A stretch of 64,000 nucleotides of DNA from Xenococcus sp. PCC 7305 (GCF_000332055.1 NZ_ALVZ01000234.1:62001-126000); one strand, 5' to 3'. Numbered from the stretch's first letter, positions 53,473-62,114 are shown. Numbers and translations are program-made. Notes: generated by a model not told the origin, from the sequence alone.

Positions 53473-54537
53473 ATGACTATTTCAGTTCAACAAAGTCCCC
53501 AAGATAATGTTTGGGAAAGATTTTGCCAGTGGATTACTAGCACCAACAACCGTATGTATATTGGTTGGTTTGGCGTTTTAATGATTCCTGTCCTTTCCTC
53601 AGCAGCAATTTGCTTTGTCATTGCCTTCATCGCAGCACCGCCTGTAGATATTGACGGCATTCGTGAACCTGTTTCTGGCTCCTTACTCTATGGCAACAAT
53701 ATTATTTCGGCTGCGGTTGTACCTAGTTCCAATGCGATCGGATTACATTTTTACCCGATTTGGGAGGCTGCTAACTTAGATGAGTGGCTATACAATGGTG
53801 GCCCTTACCAACTGATTATTTTCCACTTCTTGATCGGCATTTTTTGCTATATGGGTCGTCAGTGGGAACTGTCTTACCGCTTAGGAATGCGTCCTTGGAT
53901 TAGTATTGCTTACAGCGCACCTGTTGCGGCTGCCACTGCTGTCTTACTTATCTATTCTATTGGTCAAGGTTCATTTTCTGATGGGATGCCCTTGGGAATT
54001 AGTGGGACCTTCAACTTCATGCTTGTGCTCCAGGCGGAACATAATGTTCTGATGCATCCGTTACATATGTTGGGTGTCGCTGGAGTCTTTGGTGGAGCGT
54101 TATTCTCAGCGATGCACGGTTCTTTGGTCACATCTTCTTTGATTCGCGAAACCACTGAAAGAGAATCTCAAAACTACGGCTATAAATTCGGTCAAGAAGA
54201 AGAAACGTACAATATCGTCGCGGCACATGGCTATTTTGGTAGACTGATTTTCCAATATGCCTCATTTAACAATAGTCGTAGCTTACATTTTTTCTTAGTT
54301 GCTTGGCCTGTGATTGGTATTTGGTGTGCAGCTTTAGCCGTCTCCTCTTTTTCCTTCAACCTCAATGGATTTAACTTCAACCAGTCTATTTTAGATTCTC
54401 AAGGTCGGGTAATTCATACTTGGGCTGATGTGATTAATCGTGCCAATCTAGGCATTGAGGCGATGCACGAACGTAATGTTCACAATTTCCCTTTAGATTT
54501 GGCTTCTGGAGAATCTACTTCTGTTCTCTATAGCTAG
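53473..54537 (+). CDS. psbA: Photosystem II D1 protein, low-oxygen D1' form
   Basis: A 354-residue D1 with standard numbering (VWERFC at 13-18). It keeps Tyr161, the manganese ligands Asp170, Glu189, His332, Glu333, His337, Asp342 and Ala344, chlorophyll ligand His198, and iron ligands His215 and His272. It has the triad that defines the microaerobically induced D1' (Synechocystis PsbA1): Ala80, Leu158 and Ala286 (Gly, Phe and Thr in ordinary D1). Gln130 is retained. Other changes are Ser162 after Tyr161, Ser144, Leu197 and Cys285. The C-terminal tail after Ala344 is short and unusual ([10 protein letters not shown]). Confidence 0.95.
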   Translation: MTISVQQSPQDNVWERFCQWITSTNNRMYIGWFGVLMIPVLSSAAICFVIAFIAAPPVDIDGIREPVSGSLLYGNNIISAAVVPSSNAIGLHFYPIWEAANLDEWLYNGGPYQLIIFHFLIGIFCYMGRQWELSYRLGMRPWISIAYSAPVAAATAVLLIYSIGQGSFSDGMPLGISGTFNFMLVLQAEHNVLMHPLHMLGVAGVFGGALFSAMHGSLVTSSLIRETTERESQNYGYKFGQEEETYNIVAAHGYFGRLIFQYASFNNSRSLHFFLVAWPVIGIWCAALAVSSFSFNLNGFNFNQSILDSQGRVIHTWADVINRANLGIEAMHERNVHNFPLDLASGESTSVLYS

Positions 54538-54592
54538 AATTACATTTTCTCATCATCTCATCTTTTGTTAGTTTTTCCTTCAAAAACAGCTT

Positions 54593-54629
54593 GAGCAATC
54601 CAACGCTAATAAATTTGGATTGCTCTTTT
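54593..54629 (+). terminator. Rho-independent terminator of psbA
   Basis: GAGCAATCCA (54593-54602) pairs with TGGATTGCTC (54616-54625) around a 13-base loop and is followed by TTTTATT. It lies 56 bp after the psbA stop codon. Confidence 0.85.
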
Positions 54630-54692
54630 ATTGCTTTGCTCTTTTATTGCTTTTTAGTTATATAATTTATTAGTTGGCTAAGGATCAGCATA

Positions 54693-55319
54693 ATGACTAC
54701 CAAACAAAAAAAAGATCCCTACCTAAGTCTCATGGAGATACCACCTGGTTATCTTAATATCATGGGTTATGTCGATAGATCACAAGTAAATGGTCCAGGT
54801 TCTCGTGCTGTAGTTTGGGCACAAGGATGCATTCGAGAATGTCCTGGCTGCTTTAATCCCTTGTCTTGGTCTTTCGAAATTAATCAACTAATTTCAGTTG
54901 AGAAACTAGCTCAAAAAATTCTCAGCAATCCTCAGAATCAAGGGGTAACTTTTTCTGGAGGAGAACCCTTTTGGCAGGCTCCTGCACTTACAGAGTTGGC
55001 CAAAAAGGTTAAAGCTGCGGGTTTAAATGTAATGTCTTTTAGTGGTTTTACTTTGGAGCAATTACAAGCTCCCTACGCTCCGGCTAAAAGTCAAGAACTC
55101 TTAGCACAACTGGATATTCTCATCGATGGCCCCTTTGTAGAATCTTTAGCGATTAATACTCCTGATTCTCTTGTTTCTTCGAGAAATCAACATGTACATA
55201 TCTTCAATCCTGATTTGCAAAACCAAATGACTTGGGCAAGTGACCAGACGGAAGTTCATATTCTCCAGGATGGGGGTCGTATTATTACCGGCTTTCGAGG
55301 GCGAATTTTGAGCGATTAG
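54693..55319 (+). CDS. Radical SAM 4Fe-4S activating-enzyme-like protein (NrdG-type)
   Basis: A 208-residue radical SAM protein of the 4Fe-4S single-cluster group. The cluster ligands are in GCIRECPGC (C-x3-C-x2-C), followed by the GGE-type motif VTFSGGEPFWQA that contacts SAM. The closest class is anaerobic ribonucleotide-reductase activating protein (NrdG), but the partner NrdD is not in the window. Its position just downstream of the low-oxygen psbA is noteworthy, as oxygen would damage the cluster. The ATG at 54693 starts MTTKQKKDPY; the ribosome binding site (AAGGA) is good. Confidence 0.82.
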   Translation: MTTKQKKDPYLSLMEIPPGYLNIMGYVDRSQVNGPGSRAVVWAQGCIRECPGCFNPLSWSFEINQLISVEKLAQKILSNPQNQGVTFSGGEPFWQAPALTELAKKVKAAGLNVMSFSGFTLEQLQAPYAPAKSQELLAQLDILIDGPFVESLAINTPDSLVSSRNQHVHIFNPDLQNQMTWASDQTEVHILQDGGRIITGFRGRILSD

Positions 55320-55344
55320 CTAACATATTTGACCGGATAGAACA

Positions 55345-55884
55345 GTGAAAATATTAGAAAGGTTTGTAGAAATCCGTTCTCCTTGGCTAACCTTAATTGG
55401 CGAAAAGCTGCAAGATCAACAGGGTAAAATTCTTGATTATTGGCGAGTAGAAAAAGCTGATTCAGTTGTTGTTGTGACAATTCAAGGTGATCGCTTGCTG
55501 CTACCGAAACCAATGTATCGGCCTGGGATCAATAGCACAACTACCGATTTTCCTGGTGGCAGGGTAGCCGAAGGGCTGCAACAGCCGATTCATGCCGTAC
55601 CACAGATCCTTAATCGAGAGCTGGGAATTTCTCAATCAGAAATCGCCAAAATCACTTCATTAAGTCATAATGGCTGGGTGATTAACAGTTCTTTCTCTAA
55701 TCAAAAGCTGTACGGATTTGTCGCTGAAATTAATCCCACACTTTCTATTAATCCTCATCAATTAGGTGTGACCTATTCTAAGACATCAAAAGGAATTAAG
55801 CTTTTACTTCAAGACTTAGCTTGTCTTCAGTGTCGTGCTGTTTTGCTTGAATGGTGGCAAGTTCATTCGAGAGCAGCCACATAA
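55345..55884 (+). CDS. Nudix-hydrolase-like protein with degenerate Nudix box
   Basis: A 179-residue protein. The fold is Nudix-like (VVVVTIQGDRLLLPKPMYRP before the box). The box region reads FPGGRVAEGLQQPIHAVP and then ILNRELGI, where the consensus G-x5-E-x7-REUxEExGU is only partly kept; the second acidic pair is missing. Catalytic activity is doubtful. It starts with GTG 25 bp after the radical SAM gene, so the two are probably one operon. Confidence 0.72.
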   Translation: MKILERFVEIRSPWLTLIGEKLQDQQGKILDYWRVEKADSVVVVTIQGDRLLLPKPMYRPGINSTTTDFPGGRVAEGLQQPIHAVPQILNRELGISQSEIAKITSLSHNGWVINSSFSNQKLYGFVAEINPTLSINPHQLGVTYSKTSKGIKLLLQDLACLQCRAVLLEWWQVHSRAAT

Positions 55885-55949
55885 ACTGCTATCTAAAGAG
55901 TTGGAAAAATCAGCTATCAATTTTTCTCAATTACAGGCCAACCAAACTT

Positions 55950-56858
55950 TTATTGAATGACCGCACAATGTCCCTCTCCCACATGACCCAAACCAATTAC
56001 GGCTTTGGTTAGTTTTTTTTGGTCTTCTGGAGATAATTGTTCAGATAGGGTAGCATCATCTATAGTTAAGCGATCGCCAGATGCTAATTGAGCTAAAGGA
56101 GCAAAGCCTAAAGCATCTACATTAAGAGTATCATCCGCACTGGTTTCACCGTCGCCAAAAATATGGTCGAAATGAAAAGTTGTTTCGACTTCTCCTGTTT
56201 CTCCCGCTTGAACTATCCCTTTGCGCTCATCGCCTACATATTCACCGCAAAGATACTGGATGGGACGATTGAGGCTAATATCGAAGTTAACCACTCGATT
56301 GTCCTTGGTAGCTGTTCCCTGCATGACCATAGTTTTGCCTACTAGGGGAGAGTCTGCTTCGGCAGTATCGATTTGCCAAGCCACTGCATTATAAAAACCA
56401 GGAGTCACCTCTGCATTAGTCACCAAAATGGGTTCGGCATCTGCTTCCCCTTTCGCTAAATCTACTACCTGAGGTGTACCTACTAAAGCAATTTTTTCCC
56501 GATCATTTAAGCTATCAAGAGTATCTATTTCTGTAGGTTCAAAAGCACCAGTCATTTGATATGCGGTGACTCCGGCTAGATTTACATCCAGGCGATCAAA
56601 ATTAATTGTCCAACCATCTTTAGTTACAAAACCCTGACGGACAAAATCCTCTCCATTGGCTACTAAGTTTAAAGTACCTTCACTTTGACTTTGATTATCA
56701 GAAGCATTAGAAGTGTCATTACTTTTCTCTACTGTTCCACTATTACTGCAACTTACTATTAATAAAGACAAAATAGCCAGAACATTAAATTTGACGGTGA
56801 GAGAGGAAAACGGTGAGTCACCATTTCTAATCGCTGTGTTGACTGAGTTTTGATTCAT
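55950..56858 (-). CDS. Lipoprotein, DUF4382-like
   Basis: A 302-residue exported protein. A hydrophobic segment with a lipobox-like LLIVSCS (Cys at about residue 37) suggests lipid modification; a long 20-residue leader precedes it. The mature part begins with a Ser/Asn/Gln-rich linker (about residues 40-62), then beta-rich sequence containing INFDRLDVNLAGVTAYQMTG and GFYNAVAWQIDTAEAD. A final GEGHCAVIQ supplies a second Cys. I recall a similar domain in DUF4382 proteins, but this assignment is weak. Role unknown. Confidence 0.6.
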   Translation of the reverse strand: MNQNSVNTAIRNGDSPFSSLTVKFNVLAILSLLIVSCSNSGTVEKSNDTSNASDNQSQSEGTLNLVANGEDFVRQGFVTKDGWTINFDRLDVNLAGVTAYQMTGAFEPTEIDTLDSLNDREKIALVGTPQVVDLAKGEADAEPILVTNAEVTPGFYNAVAWQIDTAEADSPLVGKTMVMQGTATKDNRVVNFDISLNRPIQYLCGEYVGDERKGIVQAGETGEVETTFHFDHIFGDGETSADDTLNVDALGFAPLAQLASGDRLTIDDATLSEQLSPEDQKKLTKAVIGLGHVGEGHCAVIQ

Positions 56859-56964
56859 AGTATTTTTTTAATGATGTTGTTTTTCTATGTTGTGATCTGC
56901 CAAACAAATTAAATAGCGTTTAGGTTTTAATAAACAAAGAATTTAGCAAATCGATCGCCCCAGC

Positions 56965-57174
56965 TTAGTCTAATTTGGTGTCAATCCACTGTTTGGCTTG
57001 GCGAATTGCATCTTTCGTATTTATGGCACTAGGAACGGCAACAGCACAACCTCGGTCATGATTGACCCAGGCAGCATAAATAAAGTGTCCATCTAATCGA
57101 TCGCGGTCTATTTCCACTTTGCAACCTCGATAAGCAAACGAAAGAATGATTTTGGGATAATGAGGATTTGTCAT
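56965..57174 (-). CDS. Small hypothetical protein, 69 aa
   Basis: ATG at 57174 (MTNPHYPKIILSFAYRGCKV) starts a frame that is slightly basic and mixed alpha/beta, ending AKQWIDTKLD. Upstream of it the frame opens further but is not family-like. The region WVNHDRGCAVAVPSAINTK is the most distinctive part. No domain is recognised. It follows sodB by about 75 bp on the same strand, with a hairpin between. Confidence 0.45.
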   Translation of the reverse strand: MTNPHYPKIILSFAYRGCKVEIDRDRLDGHFIYAAWVNHDRGCAVAVPSAINTKDAIRQAKQWIDTKLD

Positions 57175-57210
57175 TATTTGTTTTTTAAACATTTTTAATG
57201 AACTAATCAA

Positions 57211-57232
57211 GCGGATATTTAACTATATCCGC
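57211..57232 (-). terminator. Bidirectional hairpin downstream of sodB
   Basis: GCGGATAT (57211-57218) pairs with ATATCCGC (57225-57232), with a 6-base loop. On the plus side a T-run follows (GTTTTT). On the minus side it lies 18 bp after the sodB stop, so it may end the sodB transcript, though no T-run follows in that direction. Confidence 0.5.
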
Positions 57233-57249
57233 CTGTTTTTAATTTCTAT

Positions 57250-57849
57250 TTACGCAGCAGCTAGATTTTGGGCGACAAAATCCCAATTGACTAATTTGCC
57301 GAGAAAATCATCAATATAAGCAGGACGTTTATTTTGATAATCTAGATAATAAGCGTGTTCCCAAACATCCATAGTTAACAGGGGAACTTGGTTACTCGTT
57401 AGAGGGTTATCTGCATTCAAAGTTTTAGTAACTTTGAGAGTATCTCCATCCAGCACTAACCAAGCCCAACCACTACCAAATTGAGTTGCTCCTGCATTTT
57501 TGAAAGCTTCGGCAAACTTCTCGAAACTACCAAAGTCGGCATCAATTTTTTTAGCTAGTTCTCCCGTGGGAGTTCCACCACCATTGGGTTTCATACATTG
57601 CCAGTAAAAAGTATGATTCCAAGCCTGGGCAGCATTATTAAACAATCCTGTTTTACTTTCATCTTTGGCGATCGCTTTGATAACTTCTTCAATGGATTTG
57701 CTATCAAACTCCGTTCCTTGAACTGCGTTATTGTATTTACTGACATACGCAGCATGGTGCTTATCGTGATGAAATTCTAAGGTGCTTTTAGAAATTGTTG
57801 GTTCCAAGGCTGTGTAATCGTATGGTAGAGATGGTAATTGATAAGCCAT
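57250..57849 (-). CDS. sodB: Iron superoxide dismutase
   Basis: SodB converts superoxide to oxygen and peroxide. The 199-residue length is standard. Metal ligands are His in LEFHHDKHH (first ligand), His in AQAWNHTFYW, Asp in LTMDVWEHAYYLDY and the His of the same segment. The FWQCMKPNGGG region and the Gln in GATQFGSGWAW favour iron over manganese as metal. It starts MAYQLPSLPYDY, as in other cyanobacterial FeSODs. Confidence 0.95.
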   Translation of the reverse strand: MAYQLPSLPYDYTALEPTISKSTLEFHHDKHHAAYVSKYNNAVQGTEFDSKSIEEVIKAIAKDESKTGLFNNAAQAWNHTFYWQCMKPNGGGTPTGELAKKIDADFGSFEKFAEAFKNAGATQFGSGWAWLVLDGDTLKVTKTLNADNPLTSNQVPLLTMDVWEHAYYLDYQNKRPAYIDDFLGKLVNWDFVAQNLAAA

Positions 57850-58027
57850 TTGGTGTTTGTTCTCCTCTCTCTAAATAACTAAGTTTTTTCTAAACTAGTA
57901 ACCTTAAGCAAGATATTACATGCATTAATTAATCACACATAATTTTAATTTAATTTCTAGTTATGTTATAGACTTTAAACATATTTTGAGAGTCTAAATA
58001 TACGTCAAATCCATATAGCAGATTAAT

Positions 58028-58068
58028 CTTAATTTTTAGTTAACCTACAGTTAATCTACATATATTAT
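58028..58068 (+). promoter_or_regulatory. Candidate Pho box (SphR/PhoB site) with -10 element
   Basis: Three 8-bp units of the form (C/T)TTAA(C/T)(C/T)T are spaced by exactly 3 bp: cTTAATTT (58028-58035), gTTAACCT (58039-58046) and gTTAATCT (58050-58057). This matches the cyanobacterial Pho box at 22 of 24 positions. A -10 TATTAT lies at 58063-58068. It points rightward into a region whose only plus-strand frame is a 60-codon hydrophobic ORF (58200-58382) of doubtful reality. Confidence 0.5.
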
Positions 58069-58419
58069 CCAGCATTAAAATATCCCCATTAAATATTAAA
58101 GTATTTTCATTTTTTCTGACCATAGTGAAATATCTATGAATAACATCATCAACAATTAATGTTAATAATTAAGCTTTATTTTGATTTGAAAACTGCCTTA
58201 TGTGCAGTCTCCTACTAAGCCTACTTGCAAATTATGTTTGTCCTTATCTACATCATTTAAAAACAGTCAACCCGTGCACTTACTTGGTTATCCTATTTGA
58301 AACTACACTTCTAGCAATGGCTGTGTATTTAAAAAATTTCTGGCAGAAAAACCAATACTTTTGGAAATCAAAAAGTGTTTAGACATCTGTACCTCGCAGA
58401 TTTGTTTGTGCATCTTTTT

Positions 58420-58564
58420 AACATCGGCGGGCATTCTGACTGAGAGAACCTTAATATTCCCATCACAGTTGCGGGACAGCGTTGGATTTTCGCCAAACTT
58501 TCCCCATTACTTCTAATGGCTATTTTCCATTAGAACCGAATAATGATTACGGTATCACATTATA
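58420..58564 (-). promoter_or_regulatory. Cobalamin (B12) riboswitch, minus strand
   Basis: The minus strand contains the conserved cobalamin-element core: GGCGAAAATCCAACG, then GCTGTCCCGCAACTGTGATGG (broken here only for length), and AGTCAGAATGCCCGCC at the end (plus coordinates about 58425-58500). A preceding TATAAT -10 (58559-58564) suits transcription toward lower coordinates. No cobalamin-related gene follows on that strand before sodB at 57849, about 570 bp away. Confidence 0.85.
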
Positions 58565-58832
58565 ATTTTCCTGACAATTATTATTAATTAAGCTTGATTT
58601 TTTTGTTTTAGAGATTTCATGGTTCAGTTAATAATCCAATATCTGTGAAATTTTGGTTTTAAATTGATTAACTGGTTTAGTGGCAGGAATAATAAGTCCA
58701 AATTGAGCAATGATTTCTGTGACTTTTTGAGCGATTGCAGCTTCAGAAATATGGAATAATCTGAAATTGAATAATGTTTCGGCAAAAAAACTTGTGAATA
58801 AATCTCCTGACACAGAACCAAGTACGATTCTA

Positions 58833-59237
58833 ATGTCCATGACTCTTACTGCATTATCTGCTGCCTATATTGATTTTGCAACATTTGTTTCTGTTTCAGA
58901 TGCTTGGAAGGCTATGTTGGCTTCTATCGTCTTCATTTTCGCCGGTACTTCTACTGCTCAGCTTTATTTTTCTCTGATTATTCCCAAAGTAAAAGCTCAA
59001 ATAAATTCTCCTTTGGTTCGGGAGAGAAGCACCAAGCTATTTTTACTTTTAAGGTATTTTGGCTTCTATATTTTATGGAATACAAGATTTTTTAGTGCTC
59101 GATGCAGTATAACGGAGACGAGAATACTTGGCTATTTAAATGGGTTAATAGCATTTTTCATTCTCATGATTGTACAGCTTTTTTATATACTTGAGAAAAG
59201 TGTTTTTCTGATGGAATTTTTGCCCAGATCACAGTAA
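58833..59237 (+). CDS. Putative three-helix membrane protein, unknown
   Basis: Hydrophobic segments are YIDFATFVSVSDAWKAML, ASIVFIFAGTSTAQLYFSL, and FFILMIVQLFYILEKSV, with a short basic loop between. The frame can begin at TTG 58767 or at ATG 58833 or 58839. No ribosome binding site decides. A minus-strand frame (58628-58840) overlaps its 5' end and looks protein-like too, so one of the two is false near the start. No family recognised. Confidence 0.45.
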   Translation: MSMTLTALSAAYIDFATFVSVSDAWKAMLASIVFIFAGTSTAQLYFSLIIPKVKAQINSPLVRERSTKLFLLLRYFGFYILWNTRFFSARCSITETRILGYLNGLIAFFILMIVQLFYILEKSVFLMEFLPRSQ

Positions 59238-59368
59238 ATATTTCTCACACACTCTGCAAAAGTTTTTTTAATAAATGCTTCAAGCCCTAATTTTACTAAA
59301 ACAAGGAATATTATTATCGACTATGCTTGATGTTTATATTACTGTTTACTTTACTCAAAAATCAAAAA

Positions 59369-59393
59369 ACTTACCATTTTTTTATTGGTAAGT
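59369..59393 (-). terminator. Minus-strand rho-independent-like hairpin
   Basis: ACTTACCA (59369-59376) pairs perfectly with TGGTAAGT (59386-59393) around a 9-base loop. On the minus strand it is followed by TTTTT. No minus-strand gene is seen between it and the start of the next plus-strand gene at 59576. Confidence 0.5.
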
Positions 59394-59575
59394 GCTATAG
59401 ATGTAGCAATACAAAGATTTAGTCAGTTTGAGTAGCACAGAAAATTAATTTTTTGCATAAGCACAATGGAGTGTGAAATAATTTAAAAGCAATTTATCTG
59501 CACGTCAATATTCACTCAAGTAAATAATCAAGAATTGTTTCTCGTTCGACAATAGTTACTTTAGGGAAAAGATTT

Positions 59576-62014
59576 ATGTTTGCAAGAATTCCTGAACGGC
59601 AAATGCATATCTTACGTTGGATATCAACTCTAAGTTGGCTTTTGTTAATTGCATCACTATTTTACGATCCGATAACCCCTTGGCTCACTCAAGCCAATTT
59701 AAAGTGGAGTCCTTTTGCAATTGATAAGCTTACTCAATTAGATTGTGTCAAAGTTCAGGGGGAATGCTTGATAGAAGCTCCTTATACAATGGGTATATCA
59801 ATATTTTGGGGTTTTGTTATTCCTTTATCAATTGTTATTTTGTTCATCGGAGGACATGAATTATGGCGTAGAATTTGTCCTCTTTCTTTTCTCTCACAAA
59901 TTCCTCGTGCATTGGGATTACAAAGACAACGAAAGCGAGTAAATAATAAAACTGGAAAAATTCGTTACGAATTAGTCAAAGTAAGGCAAGAATCGTGGCT
60001 AGGTCGAAATCATTTATACTTGCAGTTGGGACTATTTTATTTGGGAATTACCAGTCGTCTTTTATTTCTTAATTCCGAAGGAATATTATTAGGAATTGTT
60101 TTAATTTGCATTATCTTTACAGCTATTTTGGTTGGTTATCTTTTCGGAGGGAAAGCTTGGTGTCAGTATTTTTGTCCTATGACCCCTGTGCAGAAAATTT
60201 ACAGTGAACCTAGAGGATTACTAAATAGTAAAGCTCATGAAGGTGAACAACAACTGATTACTCAGTCTATGTGTCGCACTGTTAATTCAGAAGGAAGAGA
60301 GCAAAGTGCCTGCGTAGCTTGCAATACACCCTGTATTGATATTGATGCAGAGCGAACCTATTGGGATAATATTACACAACCAGAACAACAATGGATTTAT
60401 TATGGTTATTTTGGCTTAGCAATTGGCTATTTTTTAGCTTATTATCTTTATGCAGGAAATTGGGAATACTATTTCTCTGGGATTTGGAGTCATGAAGACA
60501 ATCAATTAGCAAGTATTTTAGATTCTGGCTTGTATGTCTTCGGTTCTTCAATTGCGATTCCTAAACTGTTTTTTATCCCTTTTATTATCGGTATCTGTGG
60601 CTGGACAGGTTATCAATTGGGCAAACAAATAGAAAAAGTTTACAAGGCTTTTCTACTGCGTCATCAAAAGTTGGTCAATAATGAAATCATTCGTCATCGG
60701 ATGTTTACTGTATCTAGTTGTTTAATTTTTAACATCGTTTTTTTCTTTGCAGGACATCACTTCATAAGTTTCCTGCCTGGTTTTTGTGAACCTTTTCTTC
60801 CAATTTTAATTACGGTTTGTAGTGGGATTTGGCTATATCGAACTTGGAAAAGAGATGCCTATCTTTATAAGAGAGAAAGTTTAGCGAATCGACTTAAAAA
60901 ACAATTGATTAAGTTAAAGCTTGATGTCTCACAATTTTTGAACAATCGTTCTATAGAAGATCTCAATGCAGATGAAATTTATGTTTTAGCCAAAGTTATT
61001 CCAGGATTTGACAAAGTAAAACGCTTAAAGGCTTATAAGGAAATAGTTAAAGAATCTATCGGTGAAGGATATGTCAATATTATCAATAGTCGTGAACTGT
61101 TCAAAGATGCTCGATTAGAGCTTAATATTACAAACCAAGAGCATGAGCTTGTTTTAACTGAAATTGAGGTGGAGAATCCTAGTTTAGTTGATCCTCAAAA
61201 ACAGACCAATCATGAAAATTGGTTAAGACAAGAAAGTTACCATCAAGAGATATTAGAAGCCTTAATAAAATTTTCGAAAAATCATCCTCATCAACAAATA
61301 ATTTTGGACTTATTTGACATATCAGCAGGACGCAAACCTTTTGACGAGTTTAACGATGTCTTACAAAAACTATCTTCGGAAGAAAGAGAAATCATTCAGG
61401 AGATTCGAGAATCTTATTCAATTACTCTAGAGGAAGAACAGGATATTCTTACTCATCTTGGTGCTGACCAACTATGGAAAACTATTGCTTGTAATTTGAG
61501 TATAATTCAAGGATTAGAAGCTATCACTGAAGGACAAGATTCTTTTTCTCTGGATAATCGTATTCCAACACTAAGTTCAGAGCAAAGATTTTTTTATGAG
61601 CAAGCATTTAAAAAGTTTGATAAGAATGGAGATCAACTTTTGACATTAGATGAGCTACAGGCTTTATTGAGATCAGTTGGAAGATTTAATTCTGCTGATA
61701 AAATGCAGGAATTAATCTCTTCAATAGATGAAAACACCCGTAGTGATGGTTTTACTTTTCAATTATTCATTAATTTAATTCATAAAGGTATATCAGATAT
61801 TAAACAGAGTACAATCAAGCAGTATTTTGACTTTTTGGATATAGATGAATCTGGGAAAATTAGTGCTGAAGAATTGCGATTGTGTCTGCAAGACTTAGAT
61901 TTAGGGTCGTCTGAACGTGAAATTGAACAAACTTTAGAGTCAGTTTTTGAAAATAATAGCCAACATTTATCTTATGAAGAATTCGCTCAAAATATTAGGA
62001 AGATTATATGGTAG
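59576..62014 (+). CDS. NapH/NosR-like iron-sulfur membrane protein fused to EF-hand domains
   Basis: An 812-residue protein. Residues 1-420 have about seven to eight helices with iron-sulfur motifs of the NapH/NosR type: RRICPLSFLSQIP, GGKAWCQYFCPMTPVQKIY and CVACNTPCIDID. A central soluble part (about 440-660) of unknown fold follows. Two EF-hands lie at the end: DKNGDQLLTLDE (about 681-692) and DIDESGKISAEE (about 753-764), with a degenerate third pair. Calcium-regulated membrane electron transfer is a reasonable inference. No nitrate or nitric-oxide reductase is nearby. Confidence 0.82.
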   Translation: MFARIPERQMHILRWISTLSWLLLIASLFYDPITPWLTQANLKWSPFAIDKLTQLDCVKVQGECLIEAPYTMGISIFWGFVIPLSIVILFIGGHELWRRICPLSFLSQIPRALGLQRQRKRVNNKTGKIRYELVKVRQESWLGRNHLYLQLGLFYLGITSRLLFLNSEGILLGIVLICIIFTAILVGYLFGGKAWCQYFCPMTPVQKIYSEPRGLLNSKAHEGEQQLITQSMCRTVNSEGREQSACVACNTPCIDIDAERTYWDNITQPEQQWIYYGYFGLAIGYFLAYYLYAGNWEYYFSGIWSHEDNQLASILDSGLYVFGSSIAIPKLFFIPFIIGICGWTGYQLGKQIEKVYKAFLLRHQKLVNNEIIRHRMFTVSSCLIFNIVFFFAGHHFISFLPGFCEPFLPILITVCSGIWLYRTWKRDAYLYKRESLANRLKKQLIKLKLDVSQFLNNRSIEDLNADEIYVLAKVIPGFDKVKRLKAYKEIVKESIGEGYVNIINSRELFKDARLELNITNQEHELVLTEIEVENPSLVDPQKQTNHENWLRQESYHQEILEALIKFSKNHPHQQIILDLFDISAGRKPFDEFNDVLQKLSSEEREIIQEIRESYSITLEEEQDILTHLGADQLWKTIACNLSIIQGLEAITEGQDSFSLDNRIPTLSSEQRFFYEQAFKKFDKNGDQLLTLDELQALLRSVGRFNSADKMQELISSIDENTRSDGFTFQLFINLIHKGISDIKQSTIKQYFDFLDIDESGKISAEELRLCLQDLDLGSSEREIEQTLESVFENNSQHLSYEEFAQNIRKIIW

Positions 62015-62114
62015 TACTTTATGCTTACAAGCTATCCTTATTTAAGTTTTTAATATTTATTTAAGCCGCTTATAGTACTAGCAAATTAAGGAATACTAGA
62101 TAACGAGTATTACT

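Noticed and set aside
53473-54537. psbA as a rogue or super-rogue D1 (chlorophyll f synthase type)
   Set aside because: All manganese ligands (170, 189, 332, 333, 337, 342, 344) are present, which excludes both of those classes.
58200-58382. 60-codon plus-strand hydrophobic ORF behind the Pho-box-like promoter
   Set aside because: No ribosome binding site, no recognisable family, low-complexity hydrophobic composition, and it is antisense to the riboswitch leader. Left as a possibility in the Pho-box entry.
58628-58840. Minus-strand frame of 70 codons ending SQILDY
   Set aside because: It looks protein-like but has no start signal, and it overlaps the plus-strand frame at 58833. Could be a fragment of the lost riboswitch-controlled locus, but I cannot name it.
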